Assembly (NCBI RefSeq): GCF_003286085.1
Contig: NW_020825288.1
Location: forward strand, 20,894,001-20,958,000
Length of the DNA: 64,000 nucleotides
Reading direction: 5' to 3'
DNA from: Drosophila persimilis
Taxonomy: Eukaryota > Arthropoda > Insecta > Diptera > Drosophilidae
The notes under the pieces are model-generated. The model did no database searches. It worked only from the letters and a program-made list of their open reading frames with translations, and was not told the DNA's origin. This document shows positions 1 through 13,038 of the stretch, piece by piece; position 1 is the stretch's first letter; each line of letters begins with the position of its first letter. The position numbers and the translations under genes are program-made.

Positions 1-3000
1 GCTGCCACCTCCATTGAAAATTGAGTTACACGCGTGGCCAGGGCTTGTCGTGTGTGTGTGTGTGTGTGTCTATCTGGCAGATACATATGTATCTGCTGGC
101 TGGGTGCTGGCTACGTGCAGTACCGTCTTACATTTCGCAGATTAAAACCGAGTGGCCCGCCACCTCAAGCCAATTCGATTTAAATGTCTGCCACTTCCAC
201 TTGGCTTTTCCTGGCCATATTTTGTAACCTTTTTTGCTCTGTTCCCTCTGTGCCCTCTTCCTGTTTATGGCGTGCTAAAAGCACTGCGGTTCAAGGGTCA
301 GATCCCACTCCTCCTCCGTGTCGTACCTCTCTGTGTCCTGCCTTCTGCAGTGACAGCTCGAATGCAATGGCAACAATTGCAATTTGTTGGCAACGTTCTG
401 CCCTTGGGCCCAGAGCGACTTCAACTTTTAGTCCGACTCTGCCTCGTGGACTCATGCTTTACTTTCCACTCACACAGATACGCCAGACACCAATACATTT
501 CACAACATTTCGCTGCACTTCGCGGTTCATTAAAAGGCGGGCGGTTACCTCGAGCTCCCAGTCTCCCAGTCTCCCAGTCTCCCTGTTGCCCAGTCCCAGT
601 TCCAGTCCCAATCCCAGTCGCAGCTCCAGTTCGAATGGAGTCTCTCCCCACCAGCCAGCACTGACGACAGCAAATTTGCACATTTCCTATACGCGCGAGA
701 GTCGAAATTAAAAGATTTTTAAAGACACCTTTGTAGCAAGTTTTTGAGAAACTTGTTCCGCGCCCTGACTTCACTTCACCATCTTCATCTTCATCACCTC
801 AGAGCTTCAGAGTTCCAGAGAGACCCCAGCCTCAGCCTCAGCCTCCGAGTCTCTGAGTCGTTTGGGGCTTTTTTAATTTTATTTTTATTTTTTTCCTCGT
901 TTTTTTCAACGTGTTCACATCTTCTCTGACATGTTGTTGGCTCTGAGAGCGGGCGCAGCCATGTTGAATACTTTTGTTTTCTAAAAACGAAGCTTATTTT
1001 CGTGGCGTTTTTTTCTTTAAGTTAAATTTCAAGTTAATTTTGATTGCTGTGCCCGGCTGGCTGTGTATTTTGTATTTCCATTTAATTAAATGTGTAGAAA
1101 TAGTTGTTCAACTCGGGGCTGTGGGTTGAAACAGCATTTACGAGGCACCATCCACGAGGTAGACAAATTTTTGATTATTTTTTGGGCAGCTTATAAATAT
1201 CCATATCGCTAAAAATATATAATGAAATGCAAATGATTTCAGAGTAAGAAAAATGTATTACCTATAAGAGTAATTTCAGTGGATTCGTACAGCTCTATTA
1301 GGCTATGATTTGAATACTGTTAGCGGAATGATTAATTGCCCTTAAAATAGAGCGGTTAATGGCTTAAGTAGAGCACTTGTTCGCGACTCGTGCTGTGTTT
1401 ACTTTATTGATTATAAAACGATCTATGCTCTTGCATCTGATTTATGTAATCGAGATAATTGCCTTTAAATGCATCATCAAAATCGCATCCACTAACAAAT
1501 TAAAGACTTCTGATCGAAGGCGGAGGGGGACTGACAGTATTCGAATGCAAATTGCTTTCAGGCAATCTGATGGATCGCAAATGAATTGAGGCACCAGGCA
1601 CTATGTCTTCCACAAAGAATTATGGCAGATAATTGAACCTAACGCCATTGACAGTAGCCCGTGCCCCACTCGCATTATCTGCCCCGCGCTCCACGACTTT
1701 TGCATTAATAAAGAATTCATCACAATTACAACAATTGCCACAGGATGCAATTTACAAAGGAAATTATTAATGGAAAGTCAATGAGTGCGACGCGAGTGAA
1801 TCAAAAGCCAGGCAGGAGCAAAAAAAAAAGAGCCCAGATTCTTCAACGTGCCTTTGATTGATTACAGAGTCTGGTCGCGGGTCTGGGCCTGGGTTCTGGC
1901 TGATTTGGTCCTGGTCGCAGTCGCAGTCGTGGTCGTGGTCATCATCAGCGCCAGTCAAAGACCTCGAGCAGTTAATCATGGTAGCAGGAAAAAGAAGAGA
2001 GAGAACGAACTCCAGAAGCCAGACAAACGACAACGCCGCATTTTGTAGCGCGTTCATTCAACTGCAGACGACAGGACACTCATTAAAAATGGGTGCAACG
2101 GTGCAGGGTATCTCCACACCAAAAGAGAGCCAGAGCGAGAGCGAGGTGGTAGTGGCAGTGGCAGCGGCTGGGTGTCTGTTTATGCGGTCTTTACACGGGG
2201 GGGGGACCAAGGGCGAGCGATTCAAAAACAGGTTTTCCTTCCACTGCTTGGATGCTCTGCTAATTTATGTGCGCATGCGCGACGCTCGCTTGCTCCCTAC
2301 TCGGGAGCCCCATAATTAACTGAGGTAGTCATTTTGGATTCGAACATGAACAGGCATACACACAGACACGCATGAATACAGAGCATACATACAATACATA
2401 CACAGCTCTAAAGACAGCAGCATCATCATCATCTTAGGGGTGGAGGAGAGTCCTCTCCTCTCTTTAAATCAGAGATAAACGATAATTATCTGAGCGAAAA
2501 TGCGCGCATAAATAATTTGCAAGAAGTCACATTAAAATTGTATCTAAAAGATACGCGTTCCCTGATAACCACCTCACAGCCGCTGCTGACCAATGTCTCG
2601 GTCTCGGTCGCGGTCGCGGTCACGGTCTCCTCACCTCACCACGACTCCTCTCCTCACCCCTCTCTCTGGTGATGTTCTTCAGAACAAACATTCTGTTTGG
2701 ATTCCCATTTCATTTCTGGGGACCCTGGGAGCCTGCGACGCGCCATTAAAAATTAAAAGCTCATTAATTATGCAGATAATTCATTTATTATATTTTCAAC
2801 ACAATACACAAACAGAAACAGCGGCATAATTTGTTATTCAGCTCATTATTCAGGCAACACCGAGAGCGAGGATTGAGGATTGAAGGATGGGCGAGAGTGG
2901 GGTGGGGTTGGGTTGTTGTGCTTCTGGCAACTGTTTCGAATTGAAAACAATTATTGTGAAACTCCTCCGAGTGGTGGAATGACTCTCTAAGGGTTGAATT

Positions 3001-3940
3001 TGCTACTGCCTGGCTTTGGCGTTAGGTCGGGGGCGGTGTCACGTGTCTCCTGAGGGCGTTTGCCTTTCGCCTAATCCCCCAAAAAGCACTTAAGCGGTGG
3101 TATAACCAATCAACAGGTTGATTTTGAAGGTGGCAAAATGGGACTTTTAATTGTGGTGATTGGTTGTTTCAGCGGAGTAATTCAAGGAGAATTTCAATGA
3201 GAGATGGTGTAAAAGAGAAAGCAAATAATTATCACAATTTAATATACATTTTTCCATTCCTTAAAGCCTCAATCCTCATTTTCCATTGCCAAACCGGAAA
3301 CCATATGCTCTACCATATGCCTTCGACCATGGATGGCATCCTCAGAGCCCCCGTCCCCGTCCCCTCTCCACTCATTCCTGTACCTACTACAGGGCTCAGA
3401 TCGTTTAATTTGCCAACAGACCGCATCAGCTGTTGCCGAGCTTCGTGCCACATGATGTCATTTCACTTGAGTGGCTCTCCATTCGAAAGAACACTCGAAG
3501 GAAAAGAATTGTCGGGAACTGACGAAACACCGAATGGTGTTTCGTGTTGACAACAAACACGGAATATAAATTGAAAAATGCTTTAAAGCGAAATAATCAA
3601 TTTACTTCTTGACATAATTTCCATTTTTCACGAAAACCAAAAGGCAGCCACGCGAATGCCCCCGAAAAAAACCTGAGAGAGAAAGAGAGAGAGAGTGGGG
3701 AGAGTGGGGGGAGTGGGAGGACAAGGCCACGCACAATTCGCACCCAAAACAAAAAGAACGAACCCCAAAATCGTGGTTTGGGGAGGGGCATGGATGCTCC
3801 AGAAATTGGCTGCATCCCATTTTCGTGGAGTGTTTTTAATATTCTTGCCATTTTTTATGATGATGCCCCCCCCACCAGACCCCGTCACCAACTTGACCAA
3901 CATCTTCCCCTCCTGACTGCATCGTTTCCTTTATTTGAAT

Positions 3941-3954
3941 TGTGATTAATGATC
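3941..3954 (+). promoter_or_regulatory. Hox/Exd-type motif TGTGATTAATGATC (Scr intron)
   Basis: This 14-mer contains TGATTAAT, the bipartite Hox-Exd site. It is repeated exactly, in reverse complement, at 62672-62685 downstream of Dfd. It lies in the Scr intron, where Scr or another Hox-Exd complex could act. Confidence 0.35.
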
Positions 3955-4445
3955 CGAGCAGCTCCGCTACCATTTCCATTCCCACTTTCCCATGCTGCTC
4001 CTGTGACAAATGTAGCCCAGACAACGGCCAGTGACAGTGCCAGTGGCGGGGGCAGACAGTAGTTGTAACTACGATTTAATAGCACTTTAATGGTGTGTGG
4101 ACATCGATAGAACCCCAAAAACACCTGTTGTCCGAGAGTATTATTAGCGCGTGCCAGAGGGGGAGAGGGGTAACACTTTCATTATCACAAATGTCACATC
4201 ATTTGTCGCATGGCCCCAAAAATAAAACACACACAACACACAAAGAGTCTGGAAACACCACGGCATCATCATTTATCACCTAAGGAATGCAACTGAGAGA
4301 AAGAGAAAGAGCGAAGCGATACATGCTCAAGATAGCACTGAGACTGAGGCACATATTTGATTAATTTTCTTTTTCCGAAAGAAATTAACCCGCGCGGGCT
4401 GCACATGTCCCTGACGACCCGTGTGGCGGCCCTTTTGACTCCTCG

Positions 4446-4473
4446 CCCATGCCCATGCCCATGCCCATGCCCA
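4446..4473 (+). repeat. (CCCATG)n hexamer repeat
   Basis: Four to five units of CCCATG in the Scr intron. A related tract is at 8258-8284. Confidence 0.9.
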
Positions 4474-7400
4474 TCCTCCATTCCTATACTCATCCCCATG
4501 CCCATGCCATTCCGATCGCTTCTCATGGTTCAAGATTTATTTCTTCCAAACGACCTCAAGCGTGGCATCATCTCTCTCTCTCTCCATACCATACCATACC
4601 ATTCCCATTCCCATTCTCTCTCCGTCTGATTTATTTATGGAACTGTTTTGAGGGAATCTTAATACTAAAAGTCGTGCAAACTGTTTTGGGAATAAAACCC
4701 CAGATACAGCCAGAGATGTGCCGAGTTAATTAGTTCAATTTGTGACAAATTTCTACCAAAACTATCTGTAACCCTCCACAGACCAACCCTCATCTTATGA
4801 GTAATGATCTTGGAGTGGAATTTTGACATTGATAATGGTTTTTGGTTAAACGACTCATTAAGTAGCCACTGCACACTGGATCTCCGTTGGATGTCCAATC
4901 GGAAGTGCGTTGATTTATGAACTTTCCTTCGGAGCACGAACCTGCCCTGACTCATTGGACACTTTGGAGTTGGTTTGTCGCGATTCCCTGTAAGAAATAC
5001 AACAAGTTCAGAGATGTTTTTTTGCTGGGATAAGATCAAAACTGAGGCCGCCAGATGAGATCCCAGGTGCTGGGAGTCGCTCGAGTCTCTGGTGCCGTGC
5101 CGTGCCGCACACGTTGCTGATTACGATGACGATGTTCAGTTGTTGTTGGGGCTGTATGTATGTTTTTTATTTTTATTCCTACCTCCGCTGACCAGACGCC
5201 GGTCCGTTGACAAATGACTGCTACAAGTGTTTGTGACAAGCCGCAAGTATCTTTTTTGTTGCCGTCTATTTGCGCCACAACAAAAAAATACAATTAAACT
5301 TCAGGCCTCGGCCTGGGCCCAGCGACTGTGTGTCTGACCTACGCCAAAGGTTTTCTGCTTAACTTTGAACCTGCCCTCTGAGCTGAGCTGAGAGGAGTCT
5401 CTGCGTATGCTAATCTCGTGTCAATCACAGACCCGATCTTCCAGCCAGTATGCAAAGAGATAAAGACCAAAAACATTGGGGGAACACAGGCCCAAAGACA
5501 ATGGCAATTTGAATTGCAGAACCCTGAATGCTGTCGAAGCTGGACCGACCCGTCGATCGTCACTTAATAAATTCTGAAACAGATCTTTTGCATGCAATCC
5601 CCGTGGCTGGGAGATGGCTGAGGATGCACCAAAATATTTCAAATATCAACTGATATGTTAAGCGGCTGTCAGCCGCTGGTCGAGCCACAAGCACTTGACG
5701 TCATCTTACATGAAATGCAAATGAAAAAGCGACCAACAAGTGAGAAAATCATACCGAAAAGTAGAAGTTTGAATACTCTTTAGTTCTGGTTTAATTTGAG
5801 AATGAAAGATGTAGTTTTTAGCTCTTGTTTAAGGTTTATACAGACGAGAACTCATGTAGGCGTCCAGGCCTTTCGGCAAATCACTATTTTACCATTCAAA
5901 TTGGTTGGAGTAGAGTTCCCAGAGTTGTTTATCAATGGTTGTAAAACAAAGTTTGACAGGAATCACCTAATAGATGCCTTTGTCACGGACTTATTGAACA
6001 GCCCTCGTATTTAAGCTTTCAAATAAAATTATATTTTGAACAAACATCATATTCAAACAATCCCAAAACCCGACCAGAAAGAGTACATGACAAAGCAAAA
6101 GACACATCCAAACAAACAAAAAGTCACACACAAGCGAATTCTTCATTCTTGGGGCGTTCTGTCTCGGAAATATGTGAATGTATATATCCAATATGTCTAT
6201 ATAGTATTTCACAAATGCCCAGACGTAGCAGCCACATCCACGTCCCATTGAGAGGTGGCAGGGAAATGGGAACAAACTTGTAAAACGCTTCGAATGTTCG
6301 CTCATTGGCGCTGTCAAGAGGCCTTCCTTCCTCCCGGGATCTCTCTCGCTCTCTCGGCTCTCGACCAGTCCCCCCTCTGATATAAGATATAAGCATGTGG
6401 AGTGATATGACATGCCAGGTGCCGTTTCTGTGGCTGCCCTGTCAACTCATTCGGGAGGCTTTTGCGCCTGGCCATGACGACAGCGATGCGCTACTTACTC
6501 GCGATGTAGTTAACCAAAAGAAAAAGAGACTGACGCCGAAGATTGGGAAGACTACGACCACAGTGCTGACACTCAACGGGTTGCGGATGTGTGTTGATCT
6601 TTAGTCGGAAATCAAACTGAATTTGAGTGGGTATTAGGCTGAATGATGCTGAGATCTTCCCCAGAGGGAGATGATGGGCAATGAAGACATAATAAGAGAG
6701 AAGAACACAGATATGTTGCAGAATTAGCTAAGAATTCAAGGGAACTTTAGCTCTTCAAAAGGAGATCTATCTAGAAGACTTTCTGGCTCTTTTTTTATAG
6801 TAGAGATACCTTTATTCTCAAAACTCCCCTCCAACCCAGCATCTCTGAGATACATTTGGCAATGCTGTTGCTGCTGTGTCTCCCCCTCCTTCTTCCCACT
6901 TTTGGGGGCATAGTAGTGTTGTAAACAAATTGCAACATATGACAGCAACATTTGACAATTGTAAATGGTCGATGGCAGTGCAAGTGTTCAGCATGTCTCT
7001 TTGTTGTCTCTGCCACAGCCATAGCCACAGCCAGCCAGCCAGCAGGCACTCACATGATTTGCCAACAGCAAAAATGGAGAACATAAGAATACCAGGAAGA
7101 GCAGTGCTGTCTGTTTATTGATTTGGTTCTGGGTCCCTGGGCAAGGTCAGAGCCGAGCTTATGAAATAGTCACAAGAAAACACTCAAAAATGTCTGCACA
7201 TCATGCATCAGTCTGACCCTCTGAGCGAGAGCCGTCTGCCAAGTTTTTTTTGGAGAGGGGTGGGGGTCAAAGTTTGGGTCTAATGGCAAACTAGAAATAT
7301 TAGTTGCACAATCAAATTTGATAACCTGACTGACAGTTCTGCCCAGACAAAAAAGGAGCTGCACTGGGTCAAGAGTTTGGTTGGGTCTCGGATTACTGCA

Positions 7401-8908
7401 ATTCAATTTGTGGCCATCCCTTTCACTCCCCATATCTGTCTGTTTCTGTCTCTGTCTCTGTCTGTCCCTCTCTCGCTCTGCTGATCCGCATGACTGATGA
7501 AGCCGATGGCCGGTTGTCTGGTTACTGTCTGCCGGCTGTTTACTTGGTCATTAGTTTGGCACCCATTCAGGATGTGGCAGCCAGAGAGCCAGAGAGCGAG
7601 CCAGGGATGTGAAAAGAGCTTTTGATGTTAGCGCTTCCACAAGCACACACCCATACATACATATATTGTGTGTACACATGCTTCAAGCTGGTGTATCTGT
7701 GTGCTTGGAGGAGCATTTGCCACACTCAAATTCACTTTAATTAAATGAGCGGTAATTAATTTCAACTTTAATCGGAAATTCCATTTAGATTTTCCACGCT
7801 GATTGATGTGCCCCTGACATCTCTTCCGCCAACGTCACATCGAAGACCACGAAAATGAGACAGCAGACAGCCACCAAAAAAGACAGAAAGAGGGGGATAG
7901 CAACAGCTTGTGTGTGGCACATTTTAAACATTTTTAAAAGTCGGAAAAAGTTTAGGGAAACTAAATTTTACATCGATATTTACAAAAAGATACTGTTACA
8001 ACTTGTAACAGCAAAACTTTTGCTTTATCTTATCCAATAACTAATTCCCATTTAGCGAATGGGCCATGACCCATATAAAATCAGTGAAACGTAGAATTAA
8101 ATCCCCCCCCCCGTACAACAGATAGGGATTGGAGAACACACAGAGAGCCACACATAGAAGAGCCAGCGGTTGCCGTCTATCACATTGACTGACTGCCACA
8201 CATTTCACAGATATAAATACTAGAGATACAATATCTATTGCAGAAGGCATTGGCCCATGCTCGTGCCCATGCCCATGCCCATGCCTATTGTCTCTGGCAA
8301 CTCTTTTGGCTTTGGCTCTTTGGCAGCGAATACGAGGCGGGCGGGCGGGCCAATTGACTTGGACTTGGCCATAATAACACGCCACGGTAAATGGCTTTTA
8401 AAAGTCTACTTTGCCACAGCACGCCCCCTCATTATGAACGACGCGTTTCCAACGCCCTCGCTGCCTCGCCAGTCGGAGGCCCAATACAGATGACAGAAAA
8501 GTTTTTTCGGGGGCGACTCACAATGAACGGGAAATTGTCATTATCTTGCCATGAATATAAAAGATACAAAATAAGAGGGTGGGGGGCAAGCGACAAACAT
8601 CTGTCTAGGGGGTGATACCTACCTTGGCCAGAACGAACTCCTCCTTCGCCTTGGCAATACAAAAGTTTCTGGGCTTTTGGTTTGGTTTTGGTCTGTTTTT
8701 TCGGGTGCCAAGCAAATTGCAGTTTGACACGTCATATTTATGAAATGAAATGAAATGCGCAACGTTGCAGAAAATCACAAAATAAATGAGAAAATTAACT
8801 GCCTGGAGCTTCAAGGGGGTATGGATGGGGTCTTGTCCACTTGAACGTTTGAGGATTGCCTAGAAACGCCTACAAATATTGGTAGGAGTGCAACAAAACA
8901 AGTCTTAG

Positions 8909-9337
<429 letters not shown>

Positions 9338-9811
9338 GACGCGTGGCACTTTTCGGGTACTGGTTAGAGACTCAATCAGTTGTATCAGGAACCATATCAG
9401 ACGGCGGCGGCGGCGGCCAGTGTGGCCGGTAGCTATCAGTCGCAGGGGCCGCAGGATGCTGTGTCCCTTGGCGGTAATGGTAATGGTGGTGGAGGTAGTG
9501 GTGTCGTTGGTGGTGGTGGTGCGGGTGTGACAGGCGGCGGTGGAGGCAGCAATAGTACCGGCAACGGTCCCAATTCGCTCTTCTCATCCGCTGCCAGCAA
9601 CTCCAATGCCGATTGCCTCAAGTATCCGCAAGAGTTCTGATCTCAGGTTATCATCAGGCAGCAGCAGGCGGAGCAGGAGGAGCACAATCGTCATCCGCAG
9701 ATGATGGAACAGCTGCTGGAATCGGACTGTGAGCCCGATCCGGAGCTGGACCTGGATCTGGAACTGGACTACAAGACGGACATTGTTGGCTGCAATATGT
9801 TCTGCTGCTGA
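9338..9811 (+). other. Coding-like in-frame extension after the Scr stop
   Basis: The Scr reading frame continues past its TAG for 157 sense codons, broken only by TAG at 9365-9367 and TGA at 9638-9640, and ends at TGA 9809-9811. The three segments are about 9, 90 and 56 residues. The middle one has an Ala run, SYQSQG and long Gly/Asn/Ser stretches. The last has Gln/Glu-rich text, an alternating Leu/Asp/Glu run and a Cys-rich end finishing in two cysteines. Codon choice is G/C-ending (CTG, GAG, GAC, CAG) and the composition resembles Drosophila Hox low-complexity regions, quite unlike the AT-rich 3'UTR after 9820. It could be a stop-readthrough extension, an eroded old C-terminus or a UTR that happens to look coding. 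Confidence 0.5.
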
Positions 9812-10746
9812 GGCGATCTAGCCACCACCTGCCCCAAATCTTGCCTACCGCATACCGCATACCGCCACCCGCCTGTCCCAGTCGCCGCTCTCCCGTCGAT
9901 CAACCAACATCAGAGACGATGTTTCTTGTTTGCAACTGATTCGTGTTAAGCTAAGAAACGAGCTGTTCCCCCGCCCCCCGCACGGCAGCTCGTTTGGGTC
10001 TATGATACTGGATGTGGGACCCCAAGCAATCACACAATTCTATTCGATATTCGATACGTTTCCTTCCCTTCAAAACTTTCCCCGAATTGAGCACAGCTCT
10101 CAACTGCCTGGGGATCCCAGAGAGATTTCCTTTCTATTCCCCTAATTCTGGACTTTCTTTATGTGAATGCGTGTGGTTCGCCCCCAGTATGATGGACCTC
10201 TTTCTCTAAGCAGTATTCGAAAAGCTGTTAGTCTGTAAGTCTAGCATAAATTTTAGTCCCTAAGAGCTGCACAGATGAGGAGATGAACAGAGATGAAGAT
10301 CGAGTTAAACAAAAACTAATATCTGCAATAATTTCAAAGTGATTTCTAACTAACATTAGTTCTTCGTTTAAAGATATACCCAATCCAAGTCCATGCCCAA
10401 ACTCAACCCAACCCAACCCAACCCAATTCCCCGCCCTCCAGGGAGTCCTAAAGTGTGTACTTAATACCTAGCTAGTAGATAACCTAAATCTAGTTAACCA
10501 CATAAGGCTTTGTTTAGTTTGTAAATAGCAGAGAGCGCCCTCGGACTCGGGGGACGGCTTTCTTTTTATTATGTTTGTGTTTCGTTTAGAAATGAAAGTA
10601 TCTTTGAAAGTATCTCTACTGTTCAGTTTATTTTGTGTGTTGTTGAAAGTGCTCTAGCAGCTTCGAAAATGCTTTACTAATTTTATCCAAAAACAAAAAC
10701 AAAAAACAAAAAAGATTCAAATCGTTTTATAATTTGCCACTGAAGA

Positions 10747-10769
10747 ACAAATTCGGAAGTCAAACAGGA
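10747..10769 (+). promoter_or_regulatory. Candidate miR-10-5p target site in the Scr 3'UTR
   Basis: ACAAATTCGGA at 10747-10757 is an exact complement of the 3' half of miR-10-5p. After a short bulge, ACAGG at 10764-10768 pairs with miRNA positions 3-7. The seed is weak and the 3' pairing is strong, the 3'-compensatory class. I recall that Scr has been predicted as a miR-10 target in Drosophila. The miRNA itself is encoded about 24 kb downstream in this window. Confidence 0.7.
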
Positions 10770-11786
10770 ACTAAAAAATATTTCACATTTAGCATAGAAT
10801 TCGATATGGAAACTGGACTTTCTTTCGAGCCGCATTAAAAGAATATATTATTTATTTAGAGACCTCTTTCAGCAATGTTTCATGTCTGTAAAAAAAAAAC
10901 AAAAACAAAACCGAAAGGTAATCAATAATAAGCAAAGGAAAACCTTGAAAAGAACGAGAATTGTTACACTCGAAAAAGCTAAAGGAAACCCAACCCCATA
11001 ACCGTAATGTAATGTAATTATTTATGCTGTACTTTTCGCTAAGCTAAGGTTAGTGCATTCTAGAACTATCGGTAGTCTATGTGAACCCTAGCCCGTAAGC
11101 CTAAATTATATGTATATCGAACTAGCAAGACAAATTTTTAGTGAAAACAGAACAAAAATGGGATACAAATCGAACAAAATATGGCGATGGAAAATGCATA
11201 AAAATCAAACAAAAAATACTTAGCACAAATTAATTAATTATTACTATTATTATTTTTTGTTTCATTTCGTTGTACATTTGTTCAATCATTCATTTGATGC
11301 ACCCACCCTTTCGATTGGTTGATTGTTTTTTATTGCAATTTGTCTGAACCGAAACGAAATGCAATACAATATACAAAACACTGTTTGTAGTTTTTGGGTT
11401 AAGGGGGCGCTTACGCACAGTGGGCGCAAAAAGTTTAACTGCATTCCATGTAAAAATAAAATTACGCAACTAATTTTTAATGAAATTCGTATGTATATGT
11501 ATTAACTTAATCTGGGTTCAATTGCATAGGCATTGCATTGTTTCTAAAAAAAAATGGAATCGAAAATCAAATGGAAATTTCAACTATGAAACCACAAAAA
11601 CCATACAAATATAATGACAAAACAAAACAAAACCAATATGTAAACATGTATGAATATGGCATAAAAAAATAAAAACTATTTTAAAATGTAACACCAGATA
11701 TCATCTTATTCCTGATCAAGGCTTTGTTTGGGATGCTGGGGTGGGCATTATTCTGAGAAGAAGGCGTTGGCGGGAGTGGCCCAAGT

Positions 11787-11859
11787 GCCCGGGTAGCTCA
11801 GTCGGTAGAGCATTGGACTTTTAATCCAAGGGTCCAGGGTTCAAGTCCCTGCTCGGGCG
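11787..11859 (+). tRNA. tRNA-Lys (anticodon TTT), copy 1
   Basis: The 73-nt cloverleaf is complete. The acceptor GCCCGGG pairs with CTCGGGC plus a discriminator G. The A box TAGCTCAGTCGG and B box GGTTCAAGTCC are intact. The anticodon loop CTTTTAA gives anticodon UUU, decoding AAA/AAG lysine. No intron is present. A T run about 10 bases downstream serves as the pol III terminator. It is the first gene of a two-tRNA plus 7SL unit that recurs at 23507. Confidence 0.97.
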
Positions 11860-12008
11860 ATTTCTTTTTGCTTGCATCGTAATTATTGCAGCCTTCATAT
11901 TTAGTTATTATTCTCGATTTAGAGAAATACTTTTTCAAACTAAAAATACTCATCAGAATGAGATAAGAACGTTGGTTTTGTTAGTACTTTGGCAAGCGTT
12001 GATTGAAT

Positions 12009-12081
12009 GCCCGGGTAGCTCAGTCGGTAGAGCATTGGACTTTTAATCCAAGGGTCCAGGGTTCAAGTCCCTGCTCGGGCG
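12009..12081 (+). tRNA. tRNA-Lys (anticodon TTT), copy 2
   Basis: This gene is identical in sequence to the copy at 11787: a 73-nt cloverleaf with anticodon UUU, intact A and B boxes and a T5 terminator shortly after the 3' end. It sits 149 bases downstream of copy 1 on the same strand. Confidence 0.97.
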
Positions 12082-12231
12082 AAAACTTTTTGATATATTT
12101 TTATTTTCTCTTTTTTTGTTGAATTTTTTAATATTTTAATTTTTCTTTTGACCGATCTTATTTTTGTCAATAGAAAAATTTTTTTACGTTTAAAAAGTTT
12201 ATTTTGTTTTCGAATGCATTGTACATCTCAA

Positions 12232-12302
12232 AGCAGTTTAAAGCAGTTAAATTAGAACTTAATTCTGTCGGTTGAGCAGTTCATTATGTCGGCAAAGCAG
12301 TT
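12232..12302 (+). promoter_or_regulatory. AGCAGTT motif cluster upstream of 7SL copy 1
   Basis: AGCAGTT occurs at 12232, 12242, 12275 and 12296, which is about -130, -120, -87 and -66 relative to the 7SL start. The block GAGCAGTTCATTA near -88 and a (A/G)GCAGTT near -66 are kept at the same distance in front of the second 7SL gene, although the surrounding spacer has diverged. The motif resembles, in reverse orientation, the AACTGCTTT end of the Drosophila snRNA proximal element. A promoter role is inference. Confidence 0.4.
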
Positions 12303-12361
12303 CAGTTTTGAAAACCTTTCGAATTTGTAACTCGTTTTTGAGTATTAAACCCCGGACTTTC

Positions 12362-12660
12362 GACTGGAAGGTTGGCATCTTCTGTAATCACGCTTCTGTG
12401 AGGTCAGATTGTGGGATGGCCTGAGGCTGGGAATCACTGTGTAACGGACCAGCTCATGTTGACGGAACGTCCGCACTAAGCTTGCCATCAATATGGGTGC
12501 CATGGAGGAGTCCGCGGCATTCAGGTTGGCTAAGGAGGGATGAACCGGGCCAGGGGTGAAAACCAGCAGCCAAGAGTTCCCGTGGTAGGCAGTAGTGGGA
12601 TAGCGTACCGGAGTGAACTGCCGTTTCCAGCCCACCAACATGGTTGGACCACAATCTTTT
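12362..12660 (+). ncRNA. 7SL RNA (signal recognition particle RNA), copy 1
   Basis: This is the RNA scaffold of the signal recognition particle, which directs secretory and membrane proteins to the ER. The Alu-domain start has the TCTGTAATC motif. The S domain carries the highly conserved segments GTCCGCACTAAG, CATCAATATGG, GGCTAAGGAGG, TGAACCGGGCCAGG and GCAGTAGTGGGAT, all recognisable against other animal 7SL RNAs. The length to the T run at 12657-12661 is 299 nt, the usual size. The start at GACTGGAAGG is chosen from the family's 5' end. The short ORFs inside it are meaningless. Confidence 0.93.
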
Positions 12661-12924
12661 TGCTACTCCACATTTTTATTTTCTTTTTTCAAAGTCTATT
12701 TTTATTATTTTCACATAAAAATTAAAGCGAAGAAAGAAATCGAGTGTTTCGTCAAATCTTTATCCCACCCCGTCACTTCAAGAATAAACGGTTATAACGC
12801 TTACTACTCCTGCAGCTAATCGAACAAATATAATTATGGTAACAACAATGACACTCTCTCATCTCCCCATGCGGCCATAGCTTATGTATTATTTTAGGGA
12901 TTTAATAAACAAATACTTTTAACG

Positions 12925-13038
12925 TAACGTCCAGAAGGAAGCGTTTCAGACCCCATAAATACATTCCTGATCAGCATCTATAGCCGAATCGATTGAGCCA
13001 TGTCTGTCTGTCTGTCTGTCCCTATGAGCGCCTAGTGC
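12925..13038 (-). repeat. Dispersed repeat fragment, inverted copy of 22345-22475
   Basis: Read on the - strand this matches 22345-22475: a GCGCTCAT start, a degenerate GACAGACAGA run, then ATGGCT, TCGATTCGGCTAT, a TGATCAG/TGATCAA segment, an ATTTATGGG block and GAAACGCTTCCTTCTGG. This text recurs in many Drosophila transposon remnants as I remember it. I cannot name the family. The TCTG run at 13001-13020 is part of it. Confidence 0.6.

Larger units (their letters stand above)
9338..11690 (+). other. Scr: Scr 3'UTR and probable poly(A) site
   Basis: The trailer is G/C-rich until about 9820 and then AT-rich. Several AATAAA/ATTAAA-type hexamers occur. The last good one is AATAAA at 11668-11673, about 20 bases before the sequence character changes and about 110 bases before the first tRNA gene, so I place the 3' end of the mRNA near 11690. 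Earlier sites (for example around 10840 or 11455) could give shorter forms. The end point is an inference. Confidence 0.6.
11787..12690 (+). repeat. Segmental duplication unit A (tRNA-Lys, tRNA-Lys, 7SL)
   Basis: This unit is repeated in direct orientation at 23507-24490. The tRNA-spacer-tRNA part differs by only a few substitutions and a 10-base indel. The 7SL gene plus about 29 bases of 3' flank appears identical. The stretch between the second tRNA and 7SL has diverged. Sequences before the first tRNA do not match between units. Confidence 0.88.

Noticed and set aside
12345..12654. Reading frames of 98 and 66 codons, repeated at 24146-24455
   Set aside because: They are translations of the two 7SL RNA genes, which explains why the same proteins appear twice.
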